From the NCBI RefSeq assembly GCF_039872765.1, contig NZ_JBDPZC010000001.1, positions 62,001-126,000 of the forward strand: DNA of 64,000 nt. The letters run 5' to 3'. The notes under the pieces were generated by a model. That model had not been told where the DNA came from, searched no databases, and saw nothing but the letters and a program-made list of their open reading frames with translations. This document shows, piece after piece, positions 28,321-38,599 of the stretch. Within the stretch, counting starts at the first letter, position 1. Each line of letters opens with the position of its first letter. The position numbers and the translations under genes were made by a program. This DNA comes from Roseateles_B flavus. GTDB taxonomy: Bacteria > Pseudomonadota > Gammaproteobacteria > Burkholderiales > Burkholderiaceae_C.

Positions 28321-29893
28321 GCCGCTGGCCGGGGCGCAGGCGCTGCAGGCCGGGGCCTGGCAGCGCCTGCATCCCTTGTCGGCCCTGTTCGTGGCTGCCC
28401 ATCTGCTGCGGCATGTGGCGCTGCCGGTGCTGGCGGCCGTGGTCTTCGGCCGCGGCTCGGACTGGGAGGTCTGGGCGGCCGTGCCCTTGGGGATCACCGC
28501 CATCTGGGCCGTGCTGCAGGCCAGCCGCTACCGTTACGCCCTGCAGGGCGGCGAGCTGGTCATCCACGAGGGCGTGCTGGGCCGCAGCGTGCGCCATGTG
28601 CCGCTGGCCCGCATCCACAACACCAGCCGGATGCGCAAGCTGCCGCACCGCCTGCTGGGCGTGACGGAGCTGCATCTGGAGTCCGCCTCCGGCGGCAAGC
28701 CCGAGGCGGTGATGAAGGTGCTGGGCCTGGAGGCCGCCCTGCGCCTGGAGCAGGCGCTGCGGGGCGCAGCGCCGACGGTGCCGACGACCGGCGCCGGCCC
28801 GTCCTTCGCGCAGGTGGACGGCATGACCACCGCCCCGCCTGCGGTGCGCCTGCTGCACCGCCTGAGCAGCCTGGACATCCTCAAGCTGGGCCTGATCTCC
28901 AACCGCGGCATGGTGATCGTGGGCACGGCCTTCGCGGCGGTGGCCCAGAAGCCGGAGCTGCACCGCCGCTTCTTCGGCTGGCTGTCCGTGCCCATCGCCT
29001 GGGTGCGCCAAGCCTTTGGGCGCCTGTTCGAGTCCGGCCACTGGCTGTGGCTGGCTGCCGAGATCGCCCTGCTGGTGCTGGCCTTCCTGCTGTTCGTGCG
29101 CCTGCTGTCCGTGGTGCTGGCCTTCTTCCGTTACCAGGGCTTCCGCCTGGAGCAGGACGGCGAGAAGCTGCTCGTGCACCGCGGCCTCAGCACCCAGGTG
29201 ACCGCCACGGCGCGCCTGCCGCGCCTGCAGCGCTGGGAGCTGGTGGAGACCTGGCTGCACCGCCGCTTCGGCCGCTGCCGCCTGGCCGTCAGCGTGGCGG
29301 GGCACGACTCGCACGACCATGAGCACGGCCTGGACCCCGGCGGCCGCTTTGACGAGCTGGCGCCCATTGCCACGCCGCAGGAGGCCCGCGCCCTGCTGCG
29401 CCTGTGCCTGCCGGCCCTGCAGTGGGAGCAGCTGCAATGGCAGCCCCTGCCCGCCCGGGCCTTCTGGCGGCAGCTGTGGGGGCAGGGGCGTTTCCTCATC
29501 ATCGCGCTGCTGGCGCTGGTCGCTGCCGACCTCGCGTTCGGCCAGCGGGTGCCCCTGCCGGGCCTGCTGGCCGCGGGCCTGACGCTGGCGGCGGGGCTGT
29601 GGGTCTACTGCCACGCCTGGGTGCGCTTTGCCGCCTATGCCGAATGCGGCGATCTGCTGCTCTACCGCCATGGCGTGCTGACGCGCCGCTGGGTGGTGGT
29701 GTCGGGCCCGCGTCTGCAGCAGCTGAGCCTCTACAGCTCTGCCCTGGACCGCAGCCTGGGCCTGTGCCATCTGCGTGCCGACACCCAGGGCCGCTCCCAG
29801 GGTGGCCTCGCCCTGGACATCCCCTGTCTGCCCCTGGCCGAGGCGCGGCGCCTGCGCCAGCGGCTGTGGGGTCAGGTCTTGCGGCCGTATTGA
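28313..29893 (+). CDS. Multi-PH-domain membrane protein, YdbT-like
   Basis: 526 residues with three PH-domain repeats (about 75-145, 255-325 and 440-510) separated by pairs of membrane helices; each repeat opens with a strand such as LVIHEGVLGRSVRHVPLARIHNT, LLVHRGLSTQVTATARLPRLQRWEL or LLLYRHGVLTRRWVVVSGPRLQQLSL. This is the large partner of the YdbS/YdbT pair. The very C-terminus, GQVLRPY, is encoded by a copy of the dispersed motif, so the normal end of the protein may have been altered. Confidence 0.85.
   Translation: MSEPLAGAQALQAGAWQRLHPLSALFVAAHLLRHVALPVLAAVVFGRGSDWEVWAAVPLGITAIWAVLQASRYRYALQGGELVIHEGVLGRSVRHVPLARIHNTSRMRKLPHRLLGVTELHLESASGGKPEAVMKVLGLEAALRLEQALRGAAPTVPTTGAGPSFAQVDGMTTAPPAVRLLHRLSSLDILKLGLISNRGMVIVGTAFAAVAQKPELHRRFFGWLSVPIAWVRQAFGRLFESGHWLWLAAEIALLVLAFLLFVRLLSVVLAFFRYQGFRLEQDGEKLLVHRGLSTQVTATARLPRLQRWELVETWLHRRFGRCRLAVSVAGHDSHDHEHGLDPGGRFDELAPIATPQEARALLRLCLPALQWEQLQWQPLPARAFWRQLWGQGRFLIIALLALVAADLAFGQRVPLPGLLAAGLTLAAGLWVYCHAWVRFAAYAECGDLLLYRHGVLTRRWVVVSGPRLQQLSLYSSALDRSLGLCHLRADTQGRSQGGLALDIPCLPLAEARRLRQRLWGQVLRPY
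29868..29884 (+). repeat. Dispersed motif copy at the end of the PH-domain gene
   Basis: GGGGTCAGGTCTTGCGG supplies the last codons of the gene (Gly-Gln-Val-Leu-Arg), with the stop four codons later. Confidence 0.7.
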
Positions 29894-29955
29894 GGTGCGG
29901 CCGGAGTTACCGGGGTCTGCATCGACAATGCCGGCTTCCTGCCCTTGAGACCGCC

Positions 29956-30888
29956 ATGCAAGCCCTGCTCGACACCATCGCCGCCCTGGCCCTGCCCACC
30001 GAGGCCGGGCGCGTCTTCCATGGCCGTGGCGGCCTGCATCCGGGCTGCGAGCACTGGGTGCTGGACTGGTTCGAACCGGTCTGGGTGCTGACCAGCTTCC
30101 AGGCCGTGAGCGAGGACGAGCTGGCCCGGGTGGGCCAGGCCCTGGCGGCACGCTGGGCGCTCGTCGCGCCGGGGCAGGCGCTGAACTGGGTCTTCCAGTG
30201 CCGCCAGGACCACCACGCCGAGACCCGGCTGATGGCCGGCAGCGTGCCGGAGCCGCATGTGGTGACGGCGCAGGGCGCCCGCTATGCCGTGCATGTGCTC
30301 AAGGGCCAGAACCGCGGCCTCTTCCTTGACATGGCCGAGGGCCGGCGCTGGGTGCGCGCACGCGCGGCGGCGCAGCCGGGCCTGCGCGTGCTGAACCTGT
30401 TCGCCTACACCTGCGCCTTCTCCGTGGCGGCGCTGCAGGGCGGGGCGGCCGAGGTCATCAACGTGGACATGGCCTCCGGGGCGCTGTCCATCGGCCGGCG
30501 CAATCACGAGCTCAACGGCCTGGGCAAGGAAGGCGGGGGCCGCGCCAGCTACCTGGCGCATGACATCTTCAATTCCTGGGCCAAGCTCAAGCGCAGCGGG
30601 CCCTATGGCCTGGTCATCGTGGACCCGCCCAGCTTCCAGAAGGGCAGCTTCGTGGCCACCAAGGACTACGCCCGCCTGATGCGCCGCCTGCCCGAGCTGC
30701 TGGCACCGGGCGGCGAGGCCCTGCTGTGCCTCAACACGCCCAAGCTGGACACGGCCTTCCTGCGCGACCAGATGGCCGAGCTGGTGCCCGCGCTGCAGTT
30801 CGTGGAGCGCCTGCCCAATCCCCCGGCCTTTGCCGACGCGGACCCGGAGCGCGCGCTCAAGGTGCTGGTCTACCGCGCACCGGCCTGA
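29956..30888 (+). CDS. SAM-dependent methyltransferase, RlmI/RlmKL-like
   Basis: 310 residues of the Methyltrans_SAM family: YAVHVLKGQNRGLFLDMAEGRRWVR, the SAM-binding VLNLFAYTCAFSVAALQGGAAEVINVDMAS, and the catalytic-type motif VIVDPPSFQKGSF. This resembles the catalytic domain of the 23S rRNA m5C1962 enzyme RlmI, without its N-terminal PUA domain, so the exact RNA target is uncertain. Convergent with the chemoreceptor; the two coding regions overlap by 19 bp. Confidence 0.83.
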   Translation: MQALLDTIAALALPTEAGRVFHGRGGLHPGCEHWVLDWFEPVWVLTSFQAVSEDELARVGQALAARWALVAPGQALNWVFQCRQDHHAETRLMAGSVPEPHVVTAQGARYAVHVLKGQNRGLFLDMAEGRRWVRARAAAQPGLRVLNLFAYTCAFSVAALQGGAAEVINVDMASGALSIGRRNHELNGLGKEGGGRASYLAHDIFNSWAKLKRSGPYGLVIVDPPSFQKGSFVATKDYARLMRRLPELLAPGGEALLCLNTPKLDTAFLRDQMAELVPALQFVERLPNPPAFADADPERALKVLVYRAPA

Positions 30889-32465
30889 ACCGGCAGCAGC
30901 GAGTCCTCGACCCGGAATACCGCCACGGCCTTCACCAGCTGCTGGGCCTGCGAGCTCATGCTGTTGGCCGCCGCGGCCATCTCCTCGACCAGGGCGGCGT
31001 TCTGCTGGGTGGCGTGGTCCATCTGGCTGACGGCCGCGCTGACCTGGGACACGCCGCGGCTCTGCTCGTGGCTGGCGGAGCTGATCTCGCTGACGATGTC
31101 CGTGACGCGCTGGATGCCGCTGACGATCTGCTGCATGGTGTTGCCGGCCAGGTCGGCCAGCTTGCTGCCCTGCTCGACGCGTTCGACGCTGTCGTTGATG
31201 AGGGTCTTGATCTCGCGCGCGGCCTCGGCGCTGCGCTGGGCCAGGGCCCGGACCTCGCCGGCCACCACCGCAAAGCCCCGGCCCTGCTCGCCGGCCCGGG
31301 CCGCCTCCACGGCGGCGTTGAGCGCCAGGATGTTGGTCTGGAAGGCGATGCTGTCGATCACGCCGATGATGTCCGCGATGCGGCGGGAGCTCTCGTTGAT
31401 GCCGCGCATGGTGTCCACCACCTGGGTCACGACCTGACCCCCGGCGCTGGCCACCTGCGAGGCCGTGCGGGCCATCTCGTTGGCCTGCTGGGCGTTGTCG
31501 GCGTTCTGGCGCACGGTCGCGTTGAGCTGCTCCATCGAGGAGGCCGCCTGCTGCAGCGAACTGGCCTGGCTCTCGGTGCGGCCGGAGAGGTCCTGGTTGC
31601 CCTGCGCGATCTGCACGCTGGCCGTGGCCACGCCATCGGCCCCCTTGCGCACCTGGGTGACGATGCCGGCGATGTTGCGCCGCATGTCCTCCATGGCGCC
31701 CAGCATGTGGGCGATCTCGTCGTGGCCCTGCACCGTGAGGGCGTGGGCCAGGTCGCCGTGGGCGAATTCCTCCGAGGCCGCGGTCGCCATGGCCAGGGGC
31801 CGGACGATGGAGCGCGTGGTCAGCACGCCCAGCACCACGGCCGCCAGCACGGCCAGGGCGCCCAGGCCCAGCAGGCTCAGGCGCAGGGTGCTGAAGTCCG
31901 CCTGCGAGCGCTCCACATTGGCCTTGCTGATGCGGTCGGTCTCCTTCAGCAGCAGGTCCAGGTTCTGGATCAGCGTGGCCAGCAGGGGGCGGCAGTCCTT
32001 GTTGATGTGCAGGATCGCCTGCTCGCGCTGGCCGCTGGTGGCTAGCTGGGTGATGTTGAGGGCCACCGGGCCGTAGGCCGCCTCGGTCTGCTCGATCGTC
32101 TCCAGCAGCTGCCGGAGCTCGGGCGTGCTGCTGGCGGCACCGGTCACGGCCTCGCGCAGGGCCTTGAGCCGGTCCTGCACCCGGGCGTGCGAGCTCTGGA
32201 TGGCGCTGAGCTCGCTCGCGGCCTGGGTCGGGTCGGCGGACAGCACCAGGTTGCGGGCCGCGACGGCGCGCGAATTGGCCGCTGAGAGCACCCCGTTGCC
32301 CAGGTCCTGCAGATGCTCCATCTGCTGCACCTGGTTCTCGAAGTTCTTCTGCGAGCTGCCCAGGGCCCGTATGGCCATCAGCGCCACCAGCATGACCAGG
32401 AGGGTCAGCAGGGCGTAGCCCAGGGCCAGGCGAGCCTGGATGTTCAGGCGGTCGGTCAGTTTCAT
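30870..32465 (-). CDS. Methyl-accepting chemotaxis protein (Tar-type)
   Basis: 531 residues: membrane segment 1 (ARLALGYALLTLLVMLVALMAI), a four-helix-bundle periplasmic domain, membrane segment 2 (LSLLGLGALAVLAAVVLGVL), HAMP and a long signalling domain. The conserved hairpin tip reads IIGVIDSIAFQTNILALNAAVEAARAGEQGRGFAVVAGEVR with Q/E-rich methylation helices on either side. Class 36H-type length; no C-terminal NWETF pentapeptide is seen. Start at MKLTDRLN. Ligand unknown; no che genes nearby. Confidence 0.93.
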   Translation of the reverse strand: MKLTDRLNIQARLALGYALLTLLVMLVALMAIRALGSSQKNFENQVQQMEHLQDLGNGVLSAANSRAVAARNLVLSADPTQAASELSAIQSSHARVQDRLKALREAVTGAASSTPELRQLLETIEQTEAAYGPVALNITQLATSGQREQAILHINKDCRPLLATLIQNLDLLLKETDRISKANVERSQADFSTLRLSLLGLGALAVLAAVVLGVLTTRSIVRPLAMATAASEEFAHGDLAHALTVQGHDEIAHMLGAMEDMRRNIAGIVTQVRKGADGVATASVQIAQGNQDLSGRTESQASSLQQAASSMEQLNATVRQNADNAQQANEMARTASQVASAGGQVVTQVVDTMRGINESSRRIADIIGVIDSIAFQTNILALNAAVEAARAGEQGRGFAVVAGEVRALAQRSAEAAREIKTLINDSVERVEQGSKLADLAGNTMQQIVSGIQRVTDIVSEISSASHEQSRGVSQVSAAVSQMDHATQQNAALVEEMAAAANSMSSQAQQLVKAVAVFRVEDSLLPVQAGAR

Positions 32466-32653
32466 GCGTGGTCTCCCTGCGCGCCGGGCAGCCATGCGTC
32501 ATGAGTCCGGGTGATGCCGGCGCCTGCTATTTGTAGGTGTTAATGTGAGTGTTCGCCAGCATCCATCGGGGTGAATTCGCGTCATGACCTGGAAAGCCAG
32601 GACAAAATTGGCACCAACCCAGGCCAGGTGCGACTGATCTGCGCCGCCGCGCC

Positions 32654-33046
32654 TCAGGCCAGGTCTTGCGCGACGCGGGCCTCGATCAGCGCCCATTCCT
32701 CGTCGCTGAAGAGCCGCGAGCGGGTGTGGAAGGCCAGGCCGGTCGAGCCCTCCAGGGAAAAGGTGCCGCCATGGCCCTCGATGACGTCGAGGATCAGCTG
32801 CGTGTGCTTCCAGTACTCGTACTGCAGCTTGCCGATGTAGAAGGGCACGCCGCCCACCTCGCCCAGGTGCACGTCCTGGGCGCCGATGGTGAGGTCGGTG
32901 GGGAGGTAGCAGTTGGCGGCGCTGTTGTCGCAGCAGCCGCCGCTCTGGTGGAACATCAGCGCGGGGCCGTGCTCGGCCTGCAGTCGCCGGATCAGCGCCA
33001 GCGCGGCCGGCGTGGCCACGACGCGTGGGACCGGGGTGTCGGACAT
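32654..33046 (-). CDS. DUF779 family protein
   Basis: 130 residues: RVVATPAALALIRRLQAEHGPALMFHQSGGCCDNSAANCYLP ... EYWKHTQLILDVIEGHGGTFSLEGSTGLAFHTRSRLFSDEEW. This family occurs almost always directly after acetaldehyde/NAD aldehyde dehydrogenases of the ExaC/AcoD group, as here (77 bp). The conserved GGCCD..A.C cysteines hint at metal or redox function; not established. The last codons overlap a degenerate motif copy (GGCCAGGTCTTGC at 32658-32670). Confidence 0.88.
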   Translation of the reverse strand: MSDTPVPRVVATPAALALIRRLQAEHGPALMFHQSGGCCDNSAANCYLPTDLTIGAQDVHLGEVGGVPFYIGKLQYEYWKHTQLILDVIEGHGGTFSLEGSTGLAFHTRSRLFSDEEWALIEARVAQDLA

Positions 33047-33123
33047 GAGGACCTCCATGCACAAAGTACAAAAGGGAGCGGATCGCTCCGCTCCCCTCGC
33101 TCACGCGGTGAGCGACCGCAGGG

Positions 33124-34644
<1,521 letters not shown>

Positions 34645-34725
34645 GCGTGTCTCCTGAGAGGCCTGTCGAAGGCTTGTGGGTGTGGAAGTGGTGGTGCACG
34701 GGCGGGCCGGCTCCGTCTACAGCAT

Positions 34726-34741
34726 TGCAAACGCAATGCCA
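34726..34741 (-). promoter_or_regulatory. Sigma-54 (-24/-12) promoter of the aldehyde dehydrogenase operon
   Basis: TGGCATTGCGTTTGCA on the minus strand: GG and GC exactly 10 bp apart, matching TGGCAC-N5-TTGCA. The start site would be near 34714, giving a 70-nt leader before the ALDH start. Confidence 0.82.
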
Positions 34742-34860
34742 GCCCGCGGCCGGCCTGCCAGCCTGGCAGCAAGTGCTTGATTCCCCGGACGTTTTCCAGC
34801 TGTCTCCGGGTCTACCCGAGGCGCTCGCCCGGCCCCGGCGCTGTCACGGCTGTCCGCCTG

Positions 34861-34892
34861 GTGTCAGCGACACCTGTCACTAATTGCGACAG
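34861..34892. promoter_or_regulatory. Candidate AcoR upstream activating sites
   Basis: Two adjoining palindromes, GTGTC-AGC-GACAC (34861-34873) and CTGTC-N9-GACAG (34874-34878/34888-34892), with a related TGTC direct repeat at about 34841-34856. They lie 120-150 bp upstream of the sigma-54 promoter, the usual enhancer distance, and just before acoR. Confidence 0.65.
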
Positions 34893-34988
34893 TCGCGCAG
34901 CCGTCCGTCGGCCGGTGCCGCGCCTGCGGCCGAGTCCTCCTAGACTCGGCGCCACAGACCGCGGGTCCACCCGCGCACGGAGACACGC

Positions 34989-36911
34989 ATGCGTTCCCAC
35001 CCCCTCGTGCCGGCGCAGCAGCTGCGCCAGGCCCGGCAGCGGCTGACCGAGCAGGGCCTGGCCCCGTCACCGGGCGTCGACGCCCTGCTGGCGCGCTCCT
35101 GGCAGCGCAGCCTGACGGCCGGTCTCTCGCCCGTCGGCCGCCTGCACTGCCAGGACAACCTGGCCGGCCCTGAACTGCAGCGCAGCCGCGCCCTGAGCCA
35201 TGAGCTGATCAGCCACTCCGAGCCGGTGATGGAGCACCTCTTCGAGCAGGTGCGGCACAGCCACAGCATGGTCATCCTGGCCGATCCGCAGGGCGTGCTC
35301 ATGCACACCCGCGGCGACCTCGATTTCCTCAGCAAGGCCGAGCGCGTGGCCCTGACCTGCGGCGCGAGCTGGGCCGAGTCGCAGCGCGGCACCAATGCCA
35401 TCGGCACGGCCCTGGCCGAGGCCCAGGAGGTGGAGATCCACGGTGCCGAGCACTACCTGGAGCGCAACGGCTTCCTGACCTGCGCGGCCGCGCCCATCGT
35501 CTCGGCCCAGGGGCAGCTGATGGGCATCCTGGACATCTCCGGCGAGCAGCGCAGCCGCCACCCACACACCCTGGGCCTGGTGGGCACGGCGGCCCGCATG
35601 ATCGAGAACAGCCTCGTGATGGCCAGCTGCCGCCACCAGCTGGTGCTGCAGTTCCATGCGCGGGCCGAGGGCATCGGCTCGGTGGCCCAGGGCCTGCTGG
35701 CTTTCTCGGAGGACGGCTGGCTGGTGGGCGCCAACCGCAAGGGCCTGGCCCTGCTGGGGCTGGGCGTTGCCGACCTGCAGCGCAGCGCCTGGTCCCAGCT
35801 CTTCGAGCGCGGCATGCAGGCCTGGCTGGGCAGCCTGCGCCAGTCCGGCGGCCGGCCCCTGCTGCTGCGCACCCAGCGGGGCGAGGCCTTCTACGCGCAG
35901 CTGCAGGGCCGCAGCCCCGCCGTGCTGACCTTGGCGCCGAGGACCGGCACCGCTCCCCTGGCGCCCGAGGCCCCGCAGGAAGACGCCCTGCAGCGCCTGG
36001 ACAGCGGCGATGCCCGCTGGCGCGCTGCCGCCGACAAGGCCCGCCGCGTGCTGGGCAAGGACATCCCCCTGCTGGTTCTGGGCGAGTCTGGCGTAGGCAA
36101 GGAACTCTTCGCCAAGGCCCTGCACGAGATCAGCCCGCGGCGGGGCCGGCCCTTCGTCGCGCTGAACTGCGCGGCGCTGCCGGAGTCCCTGATCGAGGCC
36201 GAGCTCTTCGGCTATGCGCCCGGTGCCTTCACCGGCGCGCGCAGCCAGGGCGCCGCGGGGCGCCTGCGCGAGGCCCAGGGCGGCACCCTGTTCCTGGACG
36301 AGATCGGTGACATGCCCCTGGCCCTGCAGACCCGCCTGCTGCGCGTGCTGCAGGAACGCGAGGTGCAGCCCCTGGGCGGCGGCGCGCCCGTGGCGCTCGA
36401 CGTGCAGCTGCTGTGCGCCACCCACCAGTCCCTGGCTCAGGCCGTGAGCGAGGGGCGCTTCCGGGCCGATCTCTACTACCGCATCAATGGCCTGGCCCTG
36501 CAGCTGCCGCCCTTGCGCGAGCGCAGCGACCTTGAGGCGCTGCTCGACCGCCTGCTGCAATCCCTGGCGCCGGACCAGGGCCTGACCCTGGAGCCGGCCC
36601 TGCGCGAGGCCTTCCGCGCCTACGACTGGCCCGGCAACCTGCGCCAGCTGCACCAGGTGCTGCGCACCGCGGTGGCCCTGCTGTCGCCCCAGGAGAGCCG
36701 CATCGGCTGGGCCCATCTGCCGGACGACCTCCTGCCCCAGCTCCAGCAGCGCCAGCACCTGCCCGGCGGGCGCCCGGCCCAGAACCTGCGCGAGCTCTCC
36801 CAGCAGGCCATCGCCCAGGCCCTGGAGAACACCCGGGGCAATGTCTCGGCGGCGGCCCGCCAGCTGGGGATTGCGCGGCAGACCTTGTACCGGCGGCTGC
36901 AGGCGGGCTGA
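34989..36911 (+). CDS. acoR: Sigma-54-dependent activator AcoR
   Basis: 640 residues: N-terminal GAF sensor (about 75-215), a PAS-like linker, AAA+ domain with Walker A GESGVGKE (365-372) and the sigma-54-contacting GAFTGA (412-417), and a C-terminal Fis-type helix-turn-helix (NVSAAARQLGIARQTLYRRL). The N-terminal LLARSWQRSLTAGLSP is typical of AcoR, which activates acetoin or (acet)aldehyde catabolism genes. It is divergent from an ALDH operon with a perfect -24/-12 promoter, almost certainly its target. GAFTGA is intact, so it should be functional. Confidence 0.93.
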   Translation: MRSHPLVPAQQLRQARQRLTEQGLAPSPGVDALLARSWQRSLTAGLSPVGRLHCQDNLAGPELQRSRALSHELISHSEPVMEHLFEQVRHSHSMVILADPQGVLMHTRGDLDFLSKAERVALTCGASWAESQRGTNAIGTALAEAQEVEIHGAEHYLERNGFLTCAAAPIVSAQGQLMGILDISGEQRSRHPHTLGLVGTAARMIENSLVMASCRHQLVLQFHARAEGIGSVAQGLLAFSEDGWLVGANRKGLALLGLGVADLQRSAWSQLFERGMQAWLGSLRQSGGRPLLLRTQRGEAFYAQLQGRSPAVLTLAPRTGTAPLAPEAPQEDALQRLDSGDARWRAAADKARRVLGKDIPLLVLGESGVGKELFAKALHEISPRRGRPFVALNCAALPESLIEAELFGYAPGAFTGARSQGAAGRLREAQGGTLFLDEIGDMPLALQTRLLRVLQEREVQPLGGGAPVALDVQLLCATHQSLAQAVSEGRFRADLYYRINGLALQLPPLRERSDLEALLDRLLQSLAPDQGLTLEPALREAFRAYDWPGNLRQLHQVLRTAVALLSPQESRIGWAHLPDDLLPQLQQRQHLPGGRPAQNLRELSQQAIAQALENTRGNVSAAARQLGIARQTLYRRLQAG

Positions 36912-36982
36912 GGCGTTTCCGGTATCATCCCGACCCTTTTGCGCCAGAGGCTCATCGAGAAGCCCGGCAAATGGGAGGGATC

Positions 36983-38581
36983 ATGCGTACGACAAGATTT
37001 GGATATGCCCTGCTGGGCTTCGTTCTGGCAGCATGCGGCGGTGGCGGTGGCGGTGGCGGTGGCGGTGGAAGTAGCGGCGGGTCAAGCCCTGCGCCCAGCA
37101 ATGGGATGCAGCTGAGCTTCGCGCCAGCCTCGCTGGACACCACCGTCTACCAGGGCGAATGGGATGCTCTCGAGGTCAAGGTTCAGGCGGGCGGTGTCCT
37201 GCCTGCTGCGGGGACGAGGGTCAATGTCGCCGTGGTCGATGCCGAGGGTGTCTTTGAACACTCGAACATCATGCAGACTGGCGACACGACCTTCACGGGA
37301 ACTTTCATGCTGTCCCGGAAATTGAGTGTTGGTACCCATGCCGGGGCCATCGAGGTCCGTGCCTGCGTGGACGACCCGCTCGTTTGCGCCAAGCCCGTCT
37401 CCGGCTCCCCCTGGCGTCTGCGCTACCAGTTCACCGTTCGGTCGCAGGCCGACGCGCGCGAGCTGGCCAAGCTGCCGGATGTGTCCAACTATGCCGGCAG
37501 CCCCAGCCACAACGCCCTGACCAGCGCCACCCTGGACCCTTCGAAGATCACGCGGCGCTGGAGTCACGAGCGGCCGGTGTCGGACCGTCTGCCGGCCTTG
37601 GGTGGCGGCCGCATGTTCGTCGTCACCGGGAGCGATGCCGGCTTCGGCAGCATGAAGCTGGCGGCCTACAGCGAACGAGACGGCTCGACGGTGTGGGGCC
37701 GTGAACTTGCGGAGGAAGCCATCAGTGCGCCCGCCTTCGCTGACGACCGGCTCTACCTGATCACCCGAACCCTGCAGGCCAATGCAAGGCGGATGACCCT
37801 GCGCAGCTTCGACGCAGAGACCGGAGCCCCGATTGCTTCGCTCGAACTTGGACCCGCGAGTGACTTTCCTGCCAGCCCCGTGGTGAAGGATGGCAAGGTG
37901 TACCTGTGCAAGCTCAACGAGTGGTTCGAGTACGCGCTCGTCCGTGTGGACGGACGCACCCTGGCAGAAGAGTGGGCCAGGCCGTTTGACTGGAACGACG
38001 ACAACAAGGCGCTTTGCACGCCGGCCGTCGACAGCCGCTATGCCTATGTGCCTCGCCAGAATGCGCTGCAGGTCATTGACGTGGGCAGCGGGCAGCTGGC
38101 GTTCTCGATTCCGGCTCCTGCGGGCATTCCGTCCATCAGCAGCAAGCAGCCGCCGGTCCTGGGGCTCAATGGGCGTGTCTATGTCAATGCCGGCAAGGGC
38201 CTGATCGCCTTCGACACGGACAAGCGTTCGGTCGCCTGGCATCTGGAGACCCGTCCGGGCCAGTACCCGGTGGCTCGAGGGGAGGCCCTCTACCTGGCCA
38301 ACGAATCCGGATTTGTGGCGATTGCCGCTGACACCGGCAAGCTCTTGTGGACGTGGTACAGCACGCTCGGCATGGCAAGCGACCTGTCTGCCAACTTGCT
38401 CATCTTTGGCAACCATGCCCTGTTCTCGAATGCCGGCGTTACGCAGGCTGTGGACCTGAGCACGCACCAAGCGGTGTGGTCGGACCAGGGCGGCGGCTCC
38501 CTGGCTTTGTCACCGAATGGCGCGCTGTATGCCCAGCGCCGAGACCTCAATCTGGGCTTCCGGGTCTTCAACCTGAACTGA
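36983..38581 (+). CDS. PQQ-like beta-propeller lipoprotein
   Basis: 532 residues. Lipoprotein signal with lipobox LAAC (cysteine near residue 20) followed by a run of Gly encoded by a (GGCGGT)5 repeat, and a Ser/Pro linker. An Ig-like domain (about 40-150) is followed by seven or so outer strands of PQQ-like repeats: LAAYSERDGSTVWGREL, LRSFDAETGAPIASLEL, LIAFDTDKRSVAWHLETRP, FVAIAADTGKLLWTWYS. No PQQ-enzyme catalytic residues are visible, so probably a structural or binding protein on the outer membrane. GGGAGGGA before ATG 36983 fixes the start. By eye its GC content is lower than that of its neighbours. Confidence 0.78.
   Translation: MRTTRFGYALLGFVLAACGGGGGGGGGGGSSGGSSPAPSNGMQLSFAPASLDTTVYQGEWDALEVKVQAGGVLPAAGTRVNVAVVDAEGVFEHSNIMQTGDTTFTGTFMLSRKLSVGTHAGAIEVRACVDDPLVCAKPVSGSPWRLRYQFTVRSQADARELAKLPDVSNYAGSPSHNALTSATLDPSKITRRWSHERPVSDRLPALGGGRMFVVTGSDAGFGSMKLAAYSERDGSTVWGRELAEEAISAPAFADDRLYLITRTLQANARRMTLRSFDAETGAPIASLELGPASDFPASPVVKDGKVYLCKLNEWFEYALVRVDGRTLAEEWARPFDWNDDNKALCTPAVDSRYAYVPRQNALQVIDVGSGQLAFSIPAPAGIPSISSKQPPVLGLNGRVYVNAGKGLIAFDTDKRSVAWHLETRPGQYPVARGEALYLANESGFVAIAADTGKLLWTWYSTLGMASDLSANLLIFGNHALFSNAGVTQAVDLSTHQAVWSDQGGGSLALSPNGALYAQRRDLNLGFRVFNLN
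37037..37066 (+). repeat. Hexanucleotide tandem repeat (GGCGGT)5
   Basis: Five perfect copies encode the poly-Gly run straight after the lipobox of the beta-propeller lipoprotein. Unit loss or gain keeps the frame and would change tether length only. Confidence 0.85.
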
Positions 38582-38599
38582 GTCGAGGGGGCGGGGGCC

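Noticed and set aside
31429..31444. CACGACCTGACCCCC in the chemoreceptor as a motif copy
   Set aside because: Lacks the CAAG part; encodes conserved residues GGQVV and is probably coincidence.
32466..32653. Sigma-28 promoter before the chemoreceptor
   Set aside because: A TTAA-like -35 is present but no acceptable GCCGATAA-type -10 at the right spacing.
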